This document shows, piece after piece, positions 15,238 through 21,667 of a stretch of 21,667 nucleotides of DNA. A model generated the notes under the pieces. It searched no databases and was not told the DNA's origin. It saw only the letters and a list, made by a program, of their open reading frames with translations. Source of the DNA: Saprospiraceae bacterium (GTDB lineage: Bacteria; Bacteroidota; Bacteroidia; Chitinophagales; Saprospiraceae); the NCBI GenBank assembly GCA_017995875.1, contig JAGOIB010000027.1, forward strand, positions 1 to 21,667. Direction: 5' to 3'. Numbering within the stretch: the stretch's first letter is position 1; each line of letters begins with the position of its first letter. A program made the translations under genes and the position numbers.

Positions 15238-16344
15238 TCACTCTTTCCCGGACCATTCGGACACATTCCTGTTGTCATCATCGGGAATCTCAGGGGGATA
15301 CCCGAAAAGCTTGTAGGAGAAGATTCTTGCTTTCCTCGCAACCTCTGAATGGGAACGCATATAGTTGAGTGAATTATAATCATAGATGGATTTTGCAGGA
15401 ATAATACCAAGTGATTTAGGCATATTGTTAAGGGAAAAGCTCGTCATGAGTGATTCTCTCCAGCTTAAGATTTCATTTATCTCTATCACCGCAAGGTCCT
15501 GCCAGGGAAAGATCTTTTCGTCCCATGGTATCTGGTTGTTGAAGATTTCTGGATTGTCATCATCTGCTGCGATACGCGTCTGTATTTGCATCAGGTATTT
15601 CGCGCCTTCTTTAGCAACACGTTTTTTGTATTCATCCTTCAGATAATTCCTCGTTCGCGTTTCATTTGGAAATACACGCTGATTGCATGTATCCCAATCA
15701 CTTAAATCTGTCGTGATCCCCGTTTCAGGTTCTTTATCGAAAGGCATGGCCCGATATTTTGCATATCGTTTGATGCCATCCTTTCCGATGAACATAAAAG
15801 CGGTAAGACTATGGAATCGAAGATTGTGAAATGATGTTGGATTTCTTCGCAATGAAACTTTTGCGCCTTCAAGTCCCTGAGGATATTTGCGATAGTAATC
15901 ATGATATTCCACGCCCCATTGTTGTTTGCGGAGTTTGGCAAACTGAAGGAAACTCGCGGCTGACCAGAACAAATTGATGGGCCCGGTATTCATTTCCATA
16001 TCAAAGGGACTATTCATGTTCTCGTCAGAAAACTTAACAGAACAACTCCGTATGCAATTCATCGCATCATCAAGGAAGGTAGCTGAAGCATGACGAATCC
16101 TCGCCGGAAAAGTCCGGCCTGGTTCAAAAAAATCATGCGGCGGAAATTCAGGATGATCTATGATGCGCACTTTACCCCGGGCTGCAATACCGTTGTTGTG
16201 GCTCATTCGATAGCGATGCGGGATGCTTAAGGTAACGACGAGTGCCCAGGCAAACATTTTGGAGATAAACCAGAGTACCAATTTGTCCCATCCTCTTCTC
16301 AGTAAATGACCGATGATCGTGCCGATGGTAAATCCTTTAGCCAT
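15238..16344 (-). CDS. Catalase-like haem protein (allene-oxide-synthase-like), partner of lipoxygenase
   Basis: The 368-residue protein is shorter than a true catalase (~480+). It keeps catalase-fold landmarks: RMSHNNGIAARGKV, with H49 in the place of the distal catalytic His; a charged stretch R82-x-RHAS...DD; VKF at 103-105; and N119 (MNTGPINLFW) in the place of the active-site Asn. Haem would be bound through a proximal Tyr. Two candidates exist: R340-IFS-Y344, which fits the catalase R-x3-Y motif, and Y321 after SLGIIPAK, which fits by context the allene oxide synthase region but lacks the Arg. A hydrophobic stretch at 22-41 may touch the membrane. It starts 27 bases after the lipoxygenase stop, clearly in the same transcript. 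Conversion of lipid hydroperoxides (allene oxide synthase or related) is inferred from the family and neighbour; catalase activity is unlikely. Confidence 0.72.
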   Translation of the reverse strand: MAKGFTIGTIIGHLLRRGWDKLVLWFISKMFAWALVVTLSIPHRYRMSHNNGIAARGKVRIIDHPEFPPHDFFEPGRTFPARIRHASATFLDDAMNCIRSCSVKFSDENMNSPFDMEMNTGPINLFWSAASFLQFAKLRKQQWGVEYHDYYRKYPQGLEGAKVSLRRNPTSFHNLRFHSLTAFMFIGKDGIKRYAKYRAMPFDKEPETGITTDLSDWDTCNQRVFPNETRTRNYLKDEYKKRVAKEGAKYLMQIQTRIAADDDNPEIFNNQIPWDEKIFPWQDLAVIEINEILSWRESLMTSFSLNNMPKSLGIIPAKSIYDYNSLNYMRSHSEVARKARIFSYKLFGYPPEIPDDDNRNVSEWSGKE

Positions 16345-16371
16345 GTGTCAATTGATTAATAGTATAGGAGA

Positions 16372-18561
16372 TTATATATTGGTCCGTGATTCGATATTGT
16401 CTATGATGACATCAAGCGCTTCAAATTCCTTTCGTTTCGATTCCAGTAATGCTGAATAGTAGGGATTGACATCTTTTTCTTCATTGCGGGTGATAAAGCC
16501 ATATTCAGTCCTTGACAACAAATTGCTGAACCACATCATCTGCGTGCTTCGGGTCAGATCAGGTGCTATGTCAAGATCGCTTTCCGGAGCGAGTACGCCA
16601 GATTCCTTATCCCCAAACCTTAACCCAAGACAATTGTACAATACCTCTCCGATGTCTTCATATTGATGTTCGTTGGCCCAGGTATGTAAATAGGTGGCCA
16701 CAAAGATCATATACGTACATGCTTTCTTTAGATTGGCGATTTCCTGATGTTCGTTTTCAGGTGTTAGTGCACGCACCAGTGTAATAGGAGAAACTGTTTT
16801 CAATTCACCATTCCTTCTTTCCCTCGGTATATTGTAATCAAAGACAAACTGACCAGCCAGATAGGCTTTCATTTCGGCGTTCCTTTCTTTCTCCACAGTG
16901 CTCAATGATTGTTCATCTTTTCCTGATAGAAATACAGGAACACTATGATTGACCAGGTCTTCAGAAAACAAATAGATTTCTATCCAGTTCTTTTTAATGG
17001 CCGCAAGGTTGGTTTCTATAAAGTAGTCTACATATTCCGCTGTAAGATCATAGAATAGTTGTTCTGCCTTAGCTGAAGTATGTGCTTCGCTAAGCGGTTT
17101 CATAGGACGCCAGCTCTTCCAATCTAATACGCCCATGATATCCTCACATCTTGCCAACAATCCTTCATAGGTGAAGGCAGATGCCTGAGGAATATATTCT
17201 TTCAACAGGATTTTATCAGCAGCGTGATTGATAAGGACCACGGATTTGAGGTGCGGAAATAGAAGCGTTGCTACAGGACTTAAACGCAGATTGCGATAGG
17301 CTGCCATCGCATATTGCTCGGTATTGACATGCGTGCCTGCAAAATGCTCGTCAACTTCTGTGCACAATCCACCATTGACGCGTGCAATGCGTTTAGCATA
17401 TTCCCAGTATTCTCCATCGGCCGGCGTAAACGTCCGCTCTTGCCATGGATTCCTGTCAAATGCATTCAAGGCACCACGCAAATGAATGAGCACAGGCTCA
17501 GGCAAACCATCCGGTTTTAGCCTGAATTTGATATAAGAATCCGGAAATGCATACTCATCATTACTGCTATAGCCTAGCTTTCCAAAATACTTCATCCAAT
17601 ACGACCCTGCTTCTGTAGCATCCGGCATGAAATAGCCGCGATTCATACCATTCATCATCCGCTTACCAAACCAGTGATCGCTGCGTGTGTAGCCGGGTAA
17701 TTTTTTCTCAATACATACTGTGAGATTTTCAGGATAGTCCGATTGAATTTGTTTCAGCGTTATAGTCTCAGGGGCTATCCGGATCTGTTCCAGATGTTTC
17801 AGCTTGGTTAACTCCACCGGTATGACCTGAGCGTTGAACGCTTCGGTACGTCCTTCAGAATAATATTGGGGTGCATCTTTGTCGTGATGCTTGATGACAG
17901 CCCTGGGGAGTTTGGTGTCTTCCCGATATTCCCACAGGAATAAAGGAATGGTCCTCAGGTTGTACTCCATGCCGATCATGTCACCTTTTGGAATTTTGAT
18001 GTATTTGAAAAGCTGGTGAACCGTCTTTGATTCATTTTCGGAATAGAAAAAGTGACTTAGCTGATAGATTTCAAACCTTAGAACCCTGTTACGAAATCGT
18101 TTTGCATACCGGAGATCGAAGGGCAGGCTGAACGTGCCATCCATCGCAGTCACGCCTCCACTTAATTTATACCAGCGTCCCAGTTTGCCTCTGGCCCAAA
18201 ACTCAACCGTGAGATGGTGGATGGGAACATCAATATCTGTTTTCTTAGCAAAGGTGATTTTTCCTACCAATGAACTATCCATGGTTTTGCCATAGATTAT
18301 TTCTCTTCGGGGAAATAACCATGAGCCCAGACTTGCTAACCAATCTTTGGTCTTGTCATAGATCACGTACAGTCGTTCAATCAATATCGTCAGTGGATTG
18401 GAAATGATTTTGGAGTATCCTACTTCCACATGGTTGATACTCCGGAAATGCGGTGTAAAAAACCCGCCCTTGTCAACATATCCGATCTTGGTTTTGCGGA
18501 GGCATTCCTGACAGATATGATTGTCTGTTATCTCCTGAGCGTATTCAGTTGTTTCGGTCAT
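16372..18561 (-). CDS. Bacterial lipoxygenase with an altered iron site
   Basis: The 729-residue protein has an N-terminal extension with a CxxC pair (HICQEC) and a beta-rich domain at about 100-200, then a lipoxygenase catalytic domain. Seen are S-D-x-x-F-G-x-x-x-x-N-G-x-N just before residue 320, the helix-9 iron motif TEVDEHFAGTH (401-411) followed by EQYAMAAYRNL and LLFPHL, the helix-18 motif LHTWANEHQY with H626 and N630, and a C-terminal Ile729. These match ligands His504, His690, Asn694 and the terminal Ile of soybean lipoxygenase-1. The first ligand (His499 there) is Thr401 here. Lipoxygenases add O2 to polyunsaturated fatty acids. The ATG at 18561 is preferred to a TTG two codons upstream. 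It starts 16 bases after the cyclase stop and precedes the catalase-like gene by 27 bases. The call is firm; the activity is not. Confidence 0.88.
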   Translation of the reverse strand: MTETTEYAQEITDNHICQECLRKTKIGYVDKGGFFTPHFRSINHVEVGYSKIISNPLTILIERLYVIYDKTKDWLASLGSWLFPRREIIYGKTMDSSLVGKITFAKKTDIDVPIHHLTVEFWARGKLGRWYKLSGGVTAMDGTFSLPFDLRYAKRFRNRVLRFEIYQLSHFFYSENESKTVHQLFKYIKIPKGDMIGMEYNLRTIPLFLWEYREDTKLPRAVIKHHDKDAPQYYSEGRTEAFNAQVIPVELTKLKHLEQIRIAPETITLKQIQSDYPENLTVCIEKKLPGYTRSDHWFGKRMMNGMNRGYFMPDATEAGSYWMKYFGKLGYSSNDEYAFPDSYIKFRLKPDGLPEPVLIHLRGALNAFDRNPWQERTFTPADGEYWEYAKRIARVNGGLCTEVDEHFAGTHVNTEQYAMAAYRNLRLSPVATLLFPHLKSVVLINHAADKILLKEYIPQASAFTYEGLLARCEDIMGVLDWKSWRPMKPLSEAHTSAKAEQLFYDLTAEYVDYFIETNLAAIKKNWIEIYLFSEDLVNHSVPVFLSGKDEQSLSTVEKERNAEMKAYLAGQFVFDYNIPRERRNGELKTVSPITLVRALTPENEHQEIANLKKACTYMIFVATYLHTWANEHQYEDIGEVLYNCLGLRFGDKESGVLAPESDLDIAPDLTRSTQMMWFSNLLSRTEYGFITRNEEKDVNPYYSALLESKRKEFEALDVIIDNIESRTNI

Positions 18562-18577
18562 CTGCAATAAGCTATTT

Positions 18578-21500
18578 TTATTTTAAGGTTTCTACAAAAT
18601 ACATATCAATGTCACCTTTATTTTTTGCGGGCATCTTACCGCGATAGGTGCAATTGATTTTGTGTGCTACTAGTTTGTACGTGTCACCTGAGATATTGAT
18701 TTTGCCGCCTTCACTTCCTGTTTCCATTCGGCTGGCCGTATTGACGGTATCACCCCAGATGTCATAGGCGAATTTTTTACTACCGACCACTCCCGCAACA
18801 ACCGGGCCGGAATGCAGGCCGATGCGGATCATAAACTCCGGCTTGCCGGCAGTGCGCCTTTCCTCATTGTAAATGTTGACCCACTCCAGGATTTCCATTG
18901 CAGCCAGGACGGTATCCGTTGCATGTGTGCTATTTGGAATCGGCAAGCCTCCTACGCACATGTAAGCATCTCCGATCGTTTTTATTTTCTCAACTTTATA
19001 CTTGTTGACGATTGTATCAAAGGCACTGAAGTAAGTGTCAACTGTGGATACGATTTCTTCCGGACTCATCGAAGAAGAGGTAGAGGTAAACCCAACGAAA
19101 TCGGTAAACAACACCGTAACGCTGTCAAATTTCTGTGGCGTGGTCCGGCCCAGGCGTTTAAGCTCTTCCGCTGTTTCCAATGGAAGGATATTAAACAACA
19201 AGTCATCCGATTTCTTTTTCTCTTGTGCCAACTCCGCTGTGCGCTCATTTACTTTTCGTTCGAGGCTGTTGTAGAGCATTGCGTTTTCAATAGAGGTCGC
19301 TATCTGGCCGGACAGGAGAGACATGAGATTGATCCGTTCCTGCGTAAAGGCGCCGGTCGTCAGATTATTTTCCAGATACAGTATACCGATAAATTTACCC
19401 TGGTGGATAATAGGTGTGCTGAGGATAGACATCGGTTTCTTTTCCTGGATATACTTGTCCATCTGGTAGCGCATGTCGGTGACTGCATTGTTGATCACCG
19501 CACTTTGATTGGTCCTTCGCACATACGTGACTACGGAGTGTGCGATGTCACTGTATTCTTCAGCTGGTTGGTGAGTTAACAATGAGATATCATTTTCTTC
19601 TATGTTCTTGATCGCCTCGATATATAAGTGGCCATCCTTTTCTAAAAGCAGGATGCCGCGCTGAGCACCTGCATTTTCAATGACGATCCCCATCAATACG
19701 GTTAAGAGATTTGACAATACAACTTCACCGGAAATGGAATTGGCTGCCTTCAAAACAGTAGTGATATCCAGTACACTTCCATGCACCATCGATGTCGTTT
19801 CATTGACAGTACCCGAATCCAGGATGTTTTCTGATCGTCTCAAGACACCGGAGACATATTTAGGATACAATTGTTCCATCTGTCTCAACTTAGCCTCACC
19901 GCCCCATTCTCTGTATGCATTGTAAGAAGCACGTAGATAGAATGTTGCGAGGTCTTCGGATTTCTGTTGCAGATAAAACCGGCCTGTCAATTCATATGCC
20001 AGAGCTTCTTCATGGATGTAGTCGTTGTTGGAAGCACCTGCGATGGCTTTGTCATACATTGGACGTGCTTCATTGACATTCCCATTGATACGCAGGAGCT
20101 CTGCCTGCAACAAATGGTATTTATGCTGATAATTTTCAGGTGCGTATTTAGCCCACGTTTTTAGTTTGCCCATGTTGCCTTTTACGCGACGTATATATTT
20201 TGCTTTTTCACCGGGAGTAGCTTTTTCGCATTTGGCTAGTAATGCAAGGGCTTCATATAAGTGATGATTGGGGATTTCAAATTTTGCCAATACGGCTTCT
20301 AGCAACTTGCGTGATTCGGCAGCGTGATGAGCTGCTTTTTCATACTCGTGAAAATGCGTTGCTAAAATCAATTTATTAAAGTGAATAAAGAAAGTCCCTG
20401 TCTTATCATTACGCGACAGGTTTTGTTGCATCATCTTCTCTTCATCATATACAGTACCTGTCAGGATCAATGGATCAGCTGATTTGCCCATAAAATTGAG
20501 CATGCCCTGATGATAGACTTCGTTGTAGTTGAAATTCGTCTCCTGCTTGAATTGATTGAAGCTATCGCTGTATGCTTTTGTTTCTTCTTCAAGACGCACC
20601 AGGCGTTTGCCACTCAGATATGCATGGATGCAATAGATATTGGTATTGATACAGGCAAATTCAATGGCACCGGTTTCCATCCCGATGTGATAAGATTCCT
20701 GTAATGGACGTAGCGTGTTGTGGACGTGCTCGTTCCAGTTGACGATCAATGCATAGATAGGTGTATAGATCTGAGTCTTCCATTCTTTCGCATTGTATTT
20801 TTCAAGAAGAATGAGCCCTAGTTTTCCGAATTCATAACCATTGCGCATTTGCCCCAGTACACCACACATGATCACGCCATATGTTGCAAAGGCGAATGCA
20901 GAGATCGCAGTGTTTCCGTATTTAAGTGACAGATTCACCATTCTGAAGATCACAAGCGGAAACAATGTAGGTGTCGCCCAATAACTCGATGAAGCAATAT
21001 CTGCCATGATGCGCATCGCAGCAATCTTGTGTTCATCGGTCATTGCAGGCAGGTCTTTCAATTTGTCATTGGTCTTGCCGGATAGTTTTATTTTGGTCTT
21101 GACCAGGTCAAGCATGACATGCACCATTGTTGGCTTGGATGGAAAGTCTTCGCCCAATTGTTTCAGGAGTTCCAGGCCTGTCTTAATGGCATCGAGCAAT
21201 TTATTTTCTGCCTTGTATGCAAGGATCCTGATTTCGTAAGGTTTTACTTTCTCGAGCAGATCCCGTGTATTTTTCAATACGATTGGATAGTATTTATCCA
21301 TCGTGGCAAAATCACCGTTGAGGTAAGCGGCTTCAGTGGCTTCCGTATAGAGATTGCGGCACAATTCGTATTGCACATTCCAGGGATCTTCTTTCAATAG
21401 AAATATACCGGTCTCATAATATTCCAGGGCTGCCTTGAAAGCGGAGCTTTGTTTTGCTTTTCGTCCTGCTTCAAGGTTAAGGTTGGCCAGCAATTCTTTT

Positions 21501-21667
21501 TCGCCTGGATCGGTGATGATGTCTTTGCCCCAGTTCCATTGATTGACGATATCAAATAGTCTCGCTTCTTTTTTGTCTTCCGGGATGTTGGCCAATAAAA
21601 GCCGACCAATCGTCAGGTGCGCATGATTGCGTTCCTTTTCATCGATGAGGGAATAGACGGCTTGTTG
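18578..21667 (-). CDS. Multidomain adenylate cyclase: TPR-like region, GAF, class III cyclase (partial, N-terminus beyond right edge)
   Basis: The frame is open to the right edge with no start codon needed, so the visible 1029 residues are the C-terminal part. Residues 1-640 are helical TPR-like repeats of the type found after the AAA ATPase domain in large Ser/Thr kinase-ATPase-GAF signalling proteins (segments HLTIGRLLL and LNLEAGRKAK are typical). A GAF domain follows at about 645-795, a signalling helix/coiled coil at 796-850, and a class III cyclase at about 850-1025. All key cyclase residues are present: metal-binding D856 (FTDFVGFT) and D900 (IGDAYM), adenine-selecting K896 and D969 (YDIWGD), transition-state N976 and R980. 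Lys/Asp predicts ATP, not GTP, as substrate. A Ser/Thr kinase and AAA domain upstream is inference. It heads the set with lipoxygenase, 16 bases downstream. Confidence 0.88.
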   Translation of the reverse strand, partial: QQAVYSLIDEKERNHAHLTIGRLLLANIPEDKKEARLFDIVNQWNWGKDIITDPGEKELLANLNLEAGRKAKQSSAFKAALEYYETGIFLLKEDPWNVQYELCRNLYTEATEAAYLNGDFATMDKYYPIVLKNTRDLLEKVKPYEIRILAYKAENKLLDAIKTGLELLKQLGEDFPSKPTMVHVMLDLVKTKIKLSGKTNDKLKDLPAMTDEHKIAAMRIMADIASSSYWATPTLFPLVIFRMVNLSLKYGNTAISAFAFATYGVIMCGVLGQMRNGYEFGKLGLILLEKYNAKEWKTQIYTPIYALIVNWNEHVHNTLRPLQESYHIGMETGAIEFACINTNIYCIHAYLSGKRLVRLEEETKAYSDSFNQFKQETNFNYNEVYHQGMLNFMGKSADPLILTGTVYDEEKMMQQNLSRNDKTGTFFIHFNKLILATHFHEYEKAAHHAAESRKLLEAVLAKFEIPNHHLYEALALLAKCEKATPGEKAKYIRRVKGNMGKLKTWAKYAPENYQHKYHLLQAELLRINGNVNEARPMYDKAIAGASNNDYIHEEALAYELTGRFYLQQKSEDLATFYLRASYNAYREWGGEAKLRQMEQLYPKYVSGVLRRSENILDSGTVNETTSMVHGSVLDITTVLKAANSISGEVVLSNLLTVLMGIVIENAGAQRGILLLEKDGHLYIEAIKNIEENDISLLTHQPAEEYSDIAHSVVTYVRRTNQSAVINNAVTDMRYQMDKYIQEKKPMSILSTPIIHQGKFIGILYLENNLTTGAFTQERINLMSLLSGQIATSIENAMLYNSLERKVNERTAELAQEKKKSDDLLFNILPLETAEELKRLGRTTPQKFDSVTVLFTDFVGFTSTSSSMSPEEIVSTVDTYFSAFDTIVNKYKVEKIKTIGDAYMCVGGLPIPNSTHATDTVLAAMEILEWVNIYNEERRTAGKPEFMIRIGLHSGPVVAGVVGSKKFAYDIWGDTVNTASRMETGSEGGKINISGDTYKLVAHKINCTYRGKMPAKNKGDIDMYFVETLK

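Noticed and set aside
18812..19579. 255-residue plus-strand frame
   Set aside because: It is antisense to the GAF and cyclase domains, whose motifs are intact on the minus strand; long antisense frames are expected there.

Overview
The window most likely comes from a gliding or surface-protein-rich member of the Bacteroidota, probably near Saprospiria or Cytophagales. Three things support this. A very long secreted protein ends in a type IX secretion (T9SS) type A sorting domain. Next to it is a relic of a gliding-motility-associated (type B) sorting domain. Several genes lack a Shine-Dalgarno site and are preceded by Bacteroidota-type -7 boxes (TAnnTTTG). The exact taxon cannot be read from the sequence.

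Left part (1-3448, all minus strand): a fatty acid desaturase cut by the window edge, a UPF0104-type membrane protein (LPG-synthase transmembrane family) and a GT39/ArnT-like membrane glycosyltransferase. This is an envelope and lipid group. Middle left (3748-5689, plus strand): a secreted protein built from two copies of a ~109-residue unit, an OmpA-family lipoprotein with a glycine zipper, and a 72-residue two-helix membrane protein. Clear intrinsic terminators separate these transcription units.

Centre (5988-10478, minus strand): a 1404-residue cysteine-rich T9SS cargo protein with a PKD domain, and behind its 5' end a 46-codon relic of a second T9SS protein. Plus strand 10653-14950: an Atg22/UMF1-type MFS transporter, an Nramp metal transporter fused to a universal stress protein domain, and an LpxL/HtrB-type acyltransferase.

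The 287-base convergent gap 14951-15237 is unusual. It has a 9-copy heptamer array that begins inside the end of the acyltransferase gene, three palindromes, and a different 13-copy heptamer array that abuts the stop codon of the opposing gene.

Right part (15238-21667, minus strand) is the most interesting region. It is a tight three-gene set: a large TPR-like/GAF/class III adenylate cyclase protein (5' part beyond the window), a bacterial lipoxygenase 16 bases downstream, and a catalase-like haem protein 27 bases further on. Lipoxygenase plus catalase-like protein is the pairing found as a fusion in coral allene oxide synthase-lipoxygenase, so the set looks like an oxylipin-making unit joined to a cAMP-producing sensor. 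The lipoxygenase keeps most iron ligands but has Thr where the first ligand His is expected. In the catalase-like protein the proximal Tyr motif is ambiguous. Activity therefore cannot be assumed.
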